The notes under the pieces are model-generated. The model was not told the origin of the DNA and did not search any database. It saw nothing but the letters and a program-made list of their open reading frames with translations. A DNA stretch of 64,000 bases from Harmothoe impar (taxonomy: Eukaryota > Annelida > Polychaeta > Phyllodocida > Polynoidae), in the NCBI GenBank assembly GCA_947462335.1, contig OX381707.1:61295773-61359772 (forward strand). The letters run 5' to 3'. Made by a program: the position numbers and the translations under genes. Below are positions 22,331 to 34,500 of this stretch, piece by piece; the first letter of the stretch is position 1, and each line of letters opens with the position of its first letter.

Positions 22331-22445
22331 CACCTGTCCAGGGTCCTTCCACATACCCACTGCCCACTGGTCAGCGACTCGGTGTATAACACCTCGTCTC
22401 TACCTGGTGGGGCAGTGGGTATATGGAAGAACTGTGTCCAGGTGT
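22331..22445. repeat. Foldback, arms of about 35 bp
   Basis: The left arm acacctgtccagggtccttc, followed by cacatacccactg, is the inverted counterpart of the right arm ending cagtgggtatatggaagaac with tgtgtccaggtgt. The loop is about 45 bp. Confidence 0.65.
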
Positions 22446-22481
22446 AGTGTATCTAACACATAACCTTACAGCTGTGGTTTA

Positions 22482-22610
22482 AAACAGATAGACAATGTTA
22501 ATGTGAGGCTAACTCTAAATAGGACTACTGTAGACTGGCAGGCACCCTATCAGGGTGCCAGCCAGTTTACTGTGTTTATTTGGAGTTAGCCTCTCATAAC
22601 CATAGTCTAT
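22482..22610. repeat. Long foldback with small loop
   Basis: The left arm includes gtgaggctaactctaaatag and the right arm tttggagttagcctctcat. The centre is the palindromic ggcaccctatcagggtgcc. Paired arms run to about 60 bp with scattered mismatches. It may be a MITE or a hairpin-transcript precursor; I cannot tell. Confidence 0.7.
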
Positions 22611-24415
22611 CTATTACTTACTAACATACCATTTAATACAGATCTCTAGAGCGATTCTCATAACACAAAAACGGTAAATGAAAAGGGGGCCTGTGGGGAA
22701 GAGTCCCCCCCCCCTATGACATATTAAATACACTATGAAGGCTATCCCTTTTAACTTAATCAGAAGAGATTTGTGCGTGATTTATGGACGCTGGTGACAC
22801 AGCTTCTCACTAGAAACAAAACATCAGCTGGTGAGTAGTATCAATATAACGCAAATAATAAAGTGGTTCTTTTATGGTAAACACTTAAAACACTAATAAG
22901 AAAATATAACCCATGGAATAAAATCCAAATTGGCCCATGATGAAGCCCTACCTACCGATGTAAAGGGCGGCGGTGGGTGGGATTACTACTACTGCATCAC
23001 ACTAAGGTGTTACCCACCCACTGGCATGTCAGAATTGGTGAATTTATTGATTTACTTCTTTAACATCCAGGCGTACATAGTACTGTTCGGTACTTTCTCA
23101 CATCGGCAACGAGTTGGGGATAAATAGTGGTACTCTGCCTCGTAATTACCTGATGGTTGCCCTATACAGTAGTGACAGCCACTTGCCCAATACCTATAAC
23201 ACCCAGATAATTTGAAACCTAAAACTTTAATCCCCAAGAATGACTGCTCGGTCCTGTACCTATTTCCGATGGATTTTATCACATGGCTTGCTAAGAGTGC
23301 TAGAGATGGCGTGGTGATAAACCAATGTCCATACAAGCTACATGTGCTTTGGAGGTTCAACTCGAGAAACTGTGAACCTTAAAAAGTATGCTGCAAAATC
23401 CTCCCACATTGTTCTCTCCAAATAAACCCTGATGAACCGAACCTCAAAGTGCATTACAAGCATGTATTATATCCCAGATATTTTGTACATTGTGCTTGTC
23501 AGAAGGACAAAGAAGTTTGTTCCCATATAAGACGTGAAAAATGTATATTTACTAAAAAAATCCCACCACAATGTGGAGATACAAGCAAAAAATGTGTTAT
23601 GTATAAACTTTAAAGCAATAAAACACTAATTTCTTGTGCAGTTTGTGTGTGTATCGGACCATAAACTTATGCCCTTTCTGAAACAATTTTCTCCACAAGA
23701 AACACTTTCGAAATTAACAAACTATACCAGTTTTGTGAAACCATATAAATTGTTTTGGCAATTCCAAACAAAATGAAATAAAAAATCTGAGATTGGTTAA
23801 CATATCAGATTGAACTTGTGCTTAATCTAACCAATGACTCGGAGTTAGGGATGTTAACTAATTGAATTCATGGAAAGACGGAAGGTGTAAAAAAATAACA
23901 GAAATAAAAAAGTAATTGCTAATTCTCACCGGAGACACTAATTCCTGGATCAAAAGTACCCTGAAATGATGATTGATTGGTTTAACGTCCAGACGTACAT
24001 AAAGTACCTTACGGGACATAACTCAAGTTGTCAAAGAGTCAGCCATAAAAAGTGGTGCTCTGCCTTGCAGTAGTAGGACAGATATTTATCTGCAGCTTGC
24101 ACAACACAGCAGTGACGCATCTATGGATAATAGAACTTATGATATGAATGACCGCATCTATGAGGTGAGGAATACAACCGCTACAGCAGCACGTCCCCTA
24201 CTCTTTTCTAAGGATAGCAAGTGTCCTTTTATTTCCCTAGTACTACCTACCTGGTCTAGCACCACAGTAGGCAGGGCTAGACAAAGCATGGCCTTTAATA
24301 TCTCAGACGTGCTTTACGGAGGAGAGATCACAAGGTAGACCACCAGCATGAAGGCCCAGGCCCGCGCATATGGGCAGCAGCTGGCAATACAGCTTGGTCA
24401 GTGACAATCAGAGTA

Positions 24416-24864
24416 CCGTAAAACCTCGCGTATAGGTCGATTTTTATTTAAAATTTTGTTTTGCTTTAGGTCGATTTTTTCCCTCAAAAGTCCAATTCGA
24501 CTTATAATTGACGTTTTGGAAAAATGTAAACTTTTTATGGGCTTAAAAATAAAAACTCTAAACACTGTTAAATACACTTTTTTGGGGGTTATTTTTCTCT
24601 ATAAAACCTGCTTATTTCTCTATAAGTAGGGGGTCGTCGTAATAAGGGCAGAATATCATTAATACTACTCAATTTGGCCAGGCAAAGGATGCTGTAGAGG
24701 GGTCCGGGGTGGGGTCTAGCCCTCCAAAAAATTCTCAAACTCCAATTCGACCGATAAGTGAGGTTTTCCAAAAATTTAATGTTTTTTGCTATAGGTCGAT
24801 TTTTTCCCATCAAAATTGCAATTCAACCTATAAGTGGGGTCGAGTTATAAGCAAGGTTTTACGG
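24416..24864. mobile_element. CCGTA-family MITE, TA target site
   Basis: The left end is CCGTAAAACCTCGCGTATAG; the right end inverted reads CCGTAAAACCTTGCTTATAA. TA flanks both sides. The interior repeats words such as ggtcgattttt. Confidence 0.75.
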
Positions 24865-24869
24865 TAGTC

Positions 24870-26415
24870 CACAAAGTGAGCCCTCAATTTTTGTCCCCAT
24901 TTATTATTCTGGTATGCCCCCCTCAAATCATGTGTCTCACTAGTCTGTAATCACAAACAGCGGCTTATTGTCCCTAAAGGGTAGAGGTGCTATAGGGTAA
25001 AGTGAAAGGGGGTCGGCACAAATGTCCCCTGTGGGTTAGTCTGCATCTTTTCTGATCGCTGCCATTCAAATATTGTAGACTGTCTACATATAATACAATT
25101 CTATACAATTCAAAAATATTTGAACCAAAACATGTTAAAACGTATTACCAAAAGCATTAGAACAGATATAACAATATACCCCCCCCCCATTGACTTTGCA
25201 TTGGAAATGTATGTACTGTAAACTAGGCAAACATCCACCTTAGGCCCAAAAAAAATGTTTGTTTGAGGTAACATGCCATGTAAATGTAGGGTCGGTAGGT
25301 CTGATTTTTTAAACCTTTTTTTTAAACATGAATGTACTGGTCCCCCTCTCCAAAGACCCTAAAATTGACAAAAAGAATTGGTAAATTTCTTCAAAATTGC
25401 ATTAAAAAACGCAGCGTCGGCCCTGTTTTTATAGGGTCGGTCGGGTGACGTGAAACAAACCTTCTGTTTTTTTGGCCTTAGCAGTTAATAGTTAAATATT
25501 TAACATCCACATTTTCATATTAAGTTGTTACCTTTTCAAAAGTATATAATTATATGGCTTCGAATGGGGTCTTTTCTATATTTCGTGATGTATGATGTAG
25601 GTGAATGTTACATTATCCAATACCACCTGTCAATATATAGATGGACCCAATATTTCACAGGTCAAATTCACTAAGAATTGAACGTTTGACAATGTGGAAA
25701 TGTCTCTCCTAAACCGTCCTATAGCTCTCAGGGTGGTAAACCTGAGTCAATCAAACCGCCTTTTATGGTCTTTCTGTACAAATAAATAAAAATGGTATGA
25801 CTCATACCCGTGTTAGAAATACCTAGTCGGCCTACACATCTCTTCAGTTACCTTTAACTGTGTACAACATTGACCTACACATTTCAGCGGTCCCACACTG
25901 TCCCACAACAGTGGGGGTCCATACGCAACCACTACTTATCACTACTCCAGACCTCTGTTGGAGAGTGATCCAGACCTGGGTTGGAAATGTGGCAGGTGAA
26001 TTAGGCAGGACCGGCTATAAAGGACCCTCCTACCACAACACTTGTCACATATGGTCCTCTTTTCAAAGTCTTATGACTAGTTATATGTGTACACCATTAG
26101 ATGGTTACAACGGAAATATCCATATCATACATGTATTACCCTGTAATTTCACACAAATCTGTAAGTTCAGACATATACCACATACATATCAGCGACAATA
26201 CTCTACTAAAGGAATGAAGTGGGTTACAGTGATAAATATTTTGCAGATGGAACCTTTTTCTTTGCACCTTTGAAACACAATTTTAGTAACATTTGTTCCA
26301 AAAACAGACTGCATTAACCAACAACCTCTAACACCCTACCTTTTTCGTATTATAGCATAGCTGCTGGGGATAAAGCATCATACACATGAGATGTAACATT
26401 AAGCTCTAATCTATA
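24870..26415. other. Gene-free sequence with a dispersed repeat fragment
   Basis: About 90 bp at 25385-25475 (cttcaaaattgcattaaaaa, then tagggtcgg and cgtgaaacaaa) match 9230-9325. The 137-codon frame at 25860-26273 has no recognisable domain or splice context and was not called. Confidence 0.5.
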
Positions 26416-26418
26416 CTA

Positions 26419-26744
26419 CCGTAAAAGCTCCCCTATAAGTCGACCGTACCTATAGGTCTAATTGGACCTCTGTATAGGGGGAAAAGATTTCATAACAAAA
26501 TTCATACAGGTTTTGGAAAACCTAAGATACACTGTATCAGTGAAATGTTGAGTTTGATATACATTCCACAACACCCCACTTGTTGAAGAAAGAACTTTGG
26601 GTTCACACAGAAATAATAATCCGAGAATAAACTAATGTATTCCAGTAATAAGAAAGATCTCCAATTGGACTATTGCCAAAACGAATCTACTTCCACCAAA
26701 GATTAAATTGAAATAGAAATCACCCTGTAAGGGAGATTTTACGG
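26419..26744. mobile_element. CCGTA-family MITE just beyond the Myb/SANT gene stop
   Basis: The left end CCGTAAAAGCTCCCC and the right end, inverted CCGTAAAATCTCCCTT, are inverted repeats. The left flank is TA and the right flank TG. It lies 27 bp past the stop codon of the minus-strand gene, so its transcript end must lie in or beyond this element. Confidence 0.65.
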
Positions 26745-26771
26745 TGAGTAGGAAATAGTTAGGAAAAAAAG

Positions 26772-28546
26772 TTACTCCAATGTATGCGGCACTCCTGGTG
26801 GTATTTGTTCAGCAGGTTGTTGTGGGTGAATAACTTCCTGAGCACCTTGTGCAGGGACAAACACTTGTGGAGCACCTTGTGGAGGGACAACATGTGGAGC
26901 ACCTTGTGGAGGGACAAGTTGTGGAGCACCTTGTGGAGGGACAAAAAATTGTGGACCACCTTGTGGAGGGACAACTTGTGGAGCACCTTGTGGAGGGACA
27001 ACTTGTGGAGCACCTTGTGGAGGGACAAAAAATTGTGGAGCACCTTGTGGAGGGACAACTTGTGGAGCACCTTGTGGAGGGACAACTTGTGGAGCACCTT
27101 GTGGAGGGACAAAAAATTGTGGAGCGCCTTGTGGAGGGAAAAAGATTCTAGCCAAAAGCAAATTCATTGCTGTGGTCTGCTCCCTGTGGGCCGCAATCTG
27201 CTCCCTTTGTACCCTTATCTGCTCCTCCGCCAGTTCATTTTGTCGCTGATAAACCCCTTCTAGGCGCTCCCCATTCTCTCTTTCTTGCTCCACCAGATTG
27301 TCCATGGTGGCATGAAGAGGCCGTTGGCCTTTTTTCTTTTTCCGTGCCGGACCGTCCTCCGCGTTTGCTGCGGCGGCAAACCCACGCCCTCGCCCGCGTC
27401 CACGGCCGCGTCCAACCGCAGGATCTTGAGGGTGTTGTGCTGGTTCTGCACCCCCACGTCCACGGCCATGTCCCCTCCCAGCATCTTGAGGGTCTTGTGC
27501 TGGTGCTCCTGGACCCCCACGTCCACGGGCACGTCCCCTCCCAGCATCTTGAGGGTCTTGTGCTGGTGCTCCTGGACCCCCACGTCCACGGGCACGTCCC
27601 CTCCCAGCATCTTGAGGGTCTTGTACTGGTGCTGCCGGACCCCCACGTCCACGGCCACGTCCCCTCCCAGCATCTTGAGGGTCTTGTACTGGTGCTGCCG
27701 GACCCCCACGTCCACGGCCACGTCCCCTCCCAGCATCTTGAGGGTCTTGTACTGGTGCTGCCGGACCCCCACGTCCACGGCCACGTCCCCTCCCAGCATC
27801 TTGAGGGTCTTGTACTGGTGCTGCCGGACCCCCACGTCCACGGCCACGTCCCCTTCCGCGTGGTGCAGGGGGTTGAATGGGTTCCCGGACAGCGATGACC
27901 TGTGGGACATGTGGCTGGTTTTGCTGGTCGTAATCCTGCATCTCCTCTTCCTGCTGGTGTCCCAGTGGAAAGGGATATTGTGCTTGTATCAGTGACTGTG
28001 GGGGTTGAGTCTGTGGTGCAAGTGGTGCTTGGATCAGTGAGTAGAGCGATTGTTGTACTGATCTGACTGCAGAAGGTTGCAGCAGTTCTCCCCGTGGTGG
28101 TTGAACTGGCCGGAACAATCGGACCCCAGCAGGTTGGAGCGGTACTTGGGGTGGTTGCACTGGCCGGAACAATCGGACCCCAGCAGGTTGCAGCGGTACT
28201 TGGGGTGGTTGCACTGGCCGGAACAATCGGACCCCAGCAGGTTGCAGCGGTACTTGGGGTGGTTGCACTGGCCGGAACAATCGGACCCCAGCAGGTTGCA
28301 GCGGTACTTGGGGTGGTTGCACTGGCCGGAACACTCCGACCCCAGCAGGTTGCAGCGGTACTTGGGGTGGTTGCACTGGCCGGAACACTCCGACCCCAGC
28401 AGGTTGCAGCGGTACTTGGGGTGGTTGCACGGGCCGGAACACTCTGACCCCAGCAGGTTGCAGCGGTGCTTGCGCCGGTTGAACTGGCCGCATCGCTCTG
28501 ACAGGTGCAGGTTGCAGGGGTGGTTGCACATTCTCCTTCCTTAAGC
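26772..28546 (-). CDS. Myb/SANT-like gene, exon 7 (repeat-rich C-terminus)
   Basis: The acceptor is ttttttcttttaaag|gc; stop TAA at 26772-26774. In order: eight 18-residue units (VPLQPAGVRLFRPVQPPQ; 54 nt each), a Gln/Pro-rich spacer, about seven 21-residue units with AGRGRGRGRGG (63 nt each), an Ala-rich and KKKK stretch, a coiled coil (NELAEEQIRVQREQIAAHRE), then 27/30-nt units coding PPQGAPQVV or PPQGAPQFFV. All repeat lengths are multiples of three, so copy changes keep the frame. RGG-like repeats suggest RNA or nucleic-acid contact, and KKKK a nuclear signal; both are inferences. Confidence 0.78.
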
Positions 28547-31500
28547 CTTTAAAAGAAAAAATTCCTATTAAAAAAGGTGCGTAAATAAATATGTGGGCTG
28601 TGGGCCCTTATAGGGTCGCACAGGTAGATTGGGACAGTGTACAAAACTGGCACACCCACGATAGTGTTTCAACAAGTATGCTTGAGCCAAAGGTAAATAC
28701 TCTAGATATAACATGCATTGTGATATACCGCTCATTGTGGCATTATATCCCCTTGTACACCTGCAAAACACATAATAGAACACTACCTCCTGCTCCAACT
28801 ACTATGCCCATGAGACAAATAGAATCATGGATTATTCGTTACATTGCATCTTTAAAACACCACAAAGTTTTCATGTGTGTATATCGAAAAATCTGTTTGA
28901 ATTGATTGACAGTATGAAATTTGCTACATGTTAAACAACATGTTGTGCTGGATAATGAATTAATGTGCTGTACATTCACCCTTTTGAACACTATGTGGGA
29001 CATTATAACCACACAGGTGGTACATGTATAATAATAGGGAGCTCTGATGTTGTTTTGATTTTTGTTGCACTTCACCCTTAATTTAATTAAGGGTGTTTTT
29101 AGTCCCAAATGAGGATATATAGTCACAAGTGTATGAGTCTTTTCTGCCCTAATGCATGTTGGAACGTTCTTTGACTTACCATCCATGTGATGTTGGGACT
29201 CTGATTAATTGCCATAGTATCAACAGAGGAGGGAAAGAGGATAGACACTAATGGGATAATGGTTTCCTACCCCGGGTCTACACAAACACACTCAAACCAT
29301 AGTCATTCAAGCACACAATGGAGAGAAGCTTCTGCGCCACCCATAGCATTAACATGGATGTCAGGCTCTATAAAACATGAAAAATGAAGGGGATGGGTAT
29401 GACCACAGACCTACAGAGAGATAGACTGGCCACGGCCACTGTGATAATTGTGGTCAGTGTGGCAGGCCTAGTGCGGTATTGTTATGCTAATGAGTGCCCA
29501 CATGGGTGGAACTCTCTAGTGGCATGCCACAGGAGGTGTGAAAGGTGTTATCCAGGCTAATCCCCAGCCCCTTCCTGCCCATTCCCTGGTGTGGCTCCAG
29601 ATGGGTCAAAAGCGACCTGGCGACTTGGGCTGTTTCCCAGGCGACCTGGCGACCTGTTGCAATGATAAAAGTGACCTGGGGAGTTTTGGAAAAATTTAAC
29701 AATAGTATGGATGTAATTGATACCCCCAGAATCAATACATTGAAATTTCTAGAATTCCCATTATCACATTGACAAAAACCTTATATCGATACACTATTTG
29801 TGTCAGAGATATGCCTTTAATGTACCTTTCTAAAGTTGCACCAATTGTGCATATATTGCATCTAGAATTTACTTTTATTCTATTTTAAAAGATAAACTTT
29901 GCAGACCTATAATATTGAGGGAAATTGACTTCAGATTGGGGCCTAAGTGCTACCAAGTGTTCAGCTTAACAGACAAAACTATAAGAAAGGATGTAAACAG
30001 ATCAAAATACCCTTCTTTCAAGAAGATATGAACAGTGTTTTTGATATTGAAACAAATTGATATAATTGGAAAATCGTGACCTAAATAGTGATAATCATAA
30101 TCACAATAAATCGGATGTCAATGACAATAGCCTAAATGGTGTAAAAAAGGGACTTTGTGATCTGGGACCTTAATGGGGGTGCAGAGGGCTCCCCCCCCTT
30201 GGGTCGGAAAGTCCCAAAAATTAAGGACCTAATTTTTACTATGGCAATAATTGCCCAAAAGTCACTAGGTCACTTAAATTATTGTCAAAGTTTTGTCATA
30301 ATTTCGAGTTTCGCTGTCGGAGCGAGGCACCTCCAACAAGAATGTACATGTATACTGCAACACATCTCACACTTGAAATACTGAATCTACTGGGTTCCTC
30401 TGGTTTTATTACACTTCCCTGATGGATCTATGAATGGGAAATCAAGAGTTTAGCCCTATCTTATCTATATTTTACATTTCAGACAGGTCATGGGGTAGGT
30501 CGGTCATTCAACGGTGGGGTCTCGATAAACCTGACATTTCAAACACCAACATACTTGAGCCTAATTCATGAGTTAACCATAGAGAATTCTAAGTCAAATG
30601 ATAATCAATCATAGACACTGTACCACTAGCAAGAGAACCCTGTATAGCTTTAGTCTGTACGTCTTTTATATGTTCAGAAATCCATTGTCAAAATTTAGTC
30701 ATAATTTTGAGTTTCGCTGTCGGAGCGAGGCATCTCCGACAAGAAAGTACATGTATACTGGGACACATCTCAGACTAGAAAACCTGAATCTACTCGGTTT
30801 CTCTGTTTTTATTACACTTCCCTGATAGATGTATGACTGCGATATCAAGAGTTTAGCCCTATCTTATCCATATTTTACATTTCAGACAGGTCATGGGGTA
30901 GGTCGGTCATTTAACGGTGGGGTCTCGAGAAACCTGACATTTCAAACAACAACATATCTGAGCTAAAGGCATGACTAAACCATAGAGAAATCTAAGTCAA
31001 ACGATAATTATTATTAACCACTGTACCACTAGAAAGAGAACCCTGTATAGCATTAGTCTGTATGTCTTTTAGATGTTCAGAAATCCATTGTCAAAATTTA
31101 GTCATAATTTTGACTTTCGCTGTCGGAGCGAGGCATCTTCGGGAAGAATGTACATGTATACTGGGACACATCTCAGATTTGAAATACTCAATGTACTCGG
31201 TTTCTCTAGTGTTATTACACTTCCCTGATGGATCTATGAATGGGAAACCAAGAGTTTATCCCTATCTCATCTATATTTTACATTACAGACAGGTCATGGG
31301 GTAGGTCGATCATTCAACGGTGGGGTATCGATAAACCTGACATTTCAAACACCAACATATTTGAGCTTAAGGCATGAGTTAACCATAGAGAAATCAAAGT
31401 CAAACGATAATTATTCATAGACACTGTACCACTAGGAAGAGAACCCTGTATAGCATTAGTCTGTATGTCTTTTAGATGTTCAGAAATTCATTGTCAAAGT

Positions 31501-34500
31501 TTGGTCATAATTTTTAGTTTATCTGTCGGAGCGAGGCATCTCCGACAAGAATGTACATGTATACTGCGACACATCTCAGACTAGAAAACCTGAATGTACT
31601 CGGTTTCTCTGTTTTTATTACACTTCCCTGATAGATGTATGACTGGGAAATCAAGAGTTTAGCCCTATCTTATCCAAATTTTACATTTCAGACAGGTCAT
31701 GGCGTAGGTCAGTCATTTAACCCATTAAGGGCGAATGTCGATTATAATTGACATCCATCCCTGGCCGGATGTCGATTATTTACCACACCATGTGGGGCCG
31801 GATGTCGATTATAATTGACCTAACTCTATGGGATTTTGGAAACCCCCGGCCCCTGGGAAAAAAATTGAAAAAAAATCCGGCCCCCTGGCTAGAATAAATT
31901 TTTCTTGGCCGGCCTCAATAGGTTAACGGTGGGGTCTCGAGAAACCTGACATTTCAAACAACTACATATCTGAGCTAAAGCCATGAGTAAACCATAGAGA
32001 AATCTAAGTCAAACGATAATTATTCATAAGCACTGTACCAATAGCAAGAGAACCCTGTATAGCATTAGTCTGTATGTCTTTTAGATGTTCAGAAATTCAT
32101 TGTCAAAATTTAGTCATAATTTTGAGTTTCGCTGTCGGAGCGAGGCACCTTCGGGAAGAATGTACATGTATACTGGGACACATCTCAGATTTGAAATACT
32201 CAATCTACTCGGTTTCTCTGGTGTTATTACACTTCCCTGATGGATCTATGAATGGGAAACCAAGAGTTTATCCCTATCTCATCTATATTTTACATTACAG
32301 ACAGGTCATGGGGTAGGTCGGTCATTCAACGGTGGGGTCGCGAGAAACCTGACATTTGAAACACCAACATACTTGAGCCTAATTCATGAGTTAACCATAG
32401 AGAAATCTAAGTCAAACGATAATCATTCATAGACACTGTACCACTAGGAAGAGAACCCTGTATAGCATTAGTCAGTATGTCTTTTAGATGATTAGTAATC
32501 CATTGTCAAAGTTTTGTCATAATTTTGAGTTTATCTGTCGGAGCGAGGCATCTCCGACAAGAAAGTACATGTATACTGGGACACATCTCAGAATAGAAAA
32601 CCGGAATGTACTCGGTTTCTCTGTTTTTATTACACTTCCCTGATAGATGTATGACTGGGAAATCAAGAGTTTAGCCCTATCTTATCCATATTTTACATTT
32701 CAGACAGGTCAAGGGGTAGGTCGGTCATTTAACGGTGGGGTCTCGAGAAACCTGACATTTCAAACAACAACATATCGGAGCTAAAGCCATGAGTAAACCA
32801 TAGAGAAATCTAAGTCAAACGATAATTATTCATAAGCACTGTACCAATAGCAAGAGAACCCTGTATAGCATTAGTCTGTATGTCTTTTAGATGTTCAGAA
32901 ATTCATTGTCAAAATTTAGTCATAATTTTGAGTTTCGCTGTCGGAGCGAGGCACCTTCGGGAAGAATGTACATGTATACTGGGACACATCTCAGATTTGA
33001 AATACTCAATCTACTCGGTTTCTCCGGGGTCATTACACTTCCCTGATGGATCTATGAATGGGAAATCAAGAGTTTATCCCTATCTCATCTATATTTTACA
33101 TTACAGACAGGTCGTGGGGTAGGTCGGTCATTCAACGGTGGGGTCGCGAGAAACATGACATTTCAAACACCAACATACTTGAGCCTAATTCATGAGTAAA
33201 CCATAGATAAATCTAAGTCAAACGATAATCATTCATAGACACTGTACCACTAGCAAGAGAACCCTGTAAAGCTTTAGTCTGTATGTCTCTTAGATGTTCA
33301 GAAATCCATTGTCAAAGTTTTGTCATAATTTTGAGTTTCGCTGTCGGAGCGAGGCATCTCCGACAAGAATGTACATGTATACTGGGACACATCTCAGACT
33401 AGAAAACCTGAATCTACTCGGTTTCTCTGTTTTTATTACACTTCCCTGATAGATGTATGACTGGGAAATCAAGAGTTTAGCCCTATCTCATCCATATTTT
33501 ACATTTCAGACAGGTCATGGGGTAGGTCGGTCATTCAACGGTGGGGTCTCGAGAAACCTGACATTTCAAACAACAACATATCTGAGCTAAAGCCATGAGT
33601 AAACCATAGAGAAATCTAAGTCAAACGATAATTATTCATAAGCACTGTACCAATAGCAAGAGAACCCTGTATAGCATTAGTCTGTATGTATTTTAGATGT
33701 TCAGAAGTTCATTGTCAAAAGTTAGTAATAATTTTGAGTTTCGCTGTCGGAGCGAGGCACCTTCGGGAAGAATGTACATGTATACTGGGACACATCTCAG
33801 ATTTGAAATACTCAATCTACTCGGTTTCTCTAGTGTTATTACACTTCCCTGATGGATCTATGAATGGGAAACCAAGAGTTTATCCCTATCTCATCTATAT
33901 TTTACATTACAGACAGGTCATGGGGTAGGTCGGTCATTCAACGGTGGGGTCGCGAGAAACCTGACATTTCAAACACCAACATACTGGAGCCTAATTCATG
34001 AGTTAACCATAGAGAATTCTAAGTCAAACGATAATCATTCATAGACACTGCATCACTAGCAAGAGAACCCTGTATAGCTTTAGTCTGTACGTCTTTTATA
34101 CGTTCAGAAATTCATTGTCAAAGTTTTGTCATAATTTTGAGTTTCGCTGTCGGAGCGAGGCACCTTTGGGAAGAATGTACATGTATACTGCGACACATCT
34201 CACACTTGAAATACTGAATCTACTCGGTTCCTCTGGTTTTATTACACTTCCCTGATGGATCTATGAATGGGAAATCAAGAGTTTAGCCCTATCTTATCTA
34301 TATTTTACATTTCAGACAGGTCATGGGGTAGGTCGGTCATTCAACGGTGGGGTCTCGATAAACCTGACATTTCAAACACCAACATACTTGAGCCTAATTA
34401 ATGAGTTAACCATAGAGAATTCTAAGTCAAATGATAATCAATCATAGACACTGTACCACTAGCAAGAGAACCCTGTATAGCTTTAGTCTGTACGTCTTTT

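Larger units (their letters stand above)
21757..24410. other. Gene-free sequence between the two convergent genes
   Basis: No exon was recognised. It contains two foldbacks (22331-22445 and 22482-22610) and two pieces of a dispersed repeat (near 23040-23360 and 23965-24345) whose words ttaacgtccag and gtgaccgcatctatgga-like phrases recur at 52720-53700. Confidence 0.55.

Noticed and set aside
25860..26273. 137-codon + strand frame
   Set aside because: No recognisable domain, no splice sites at sensible places and no coding bias. It is the longest chance frame outside repeats.
27167..27995. Long open frames on the + strand and in other frames opposite exon 7 (up to 243 codons)
   Set aside because: They are shadows of repeats whose unit length is a multiple of three. 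Only the minus-strand frame links in phase to the Myb/SANT exons and ends in a coiled coil.
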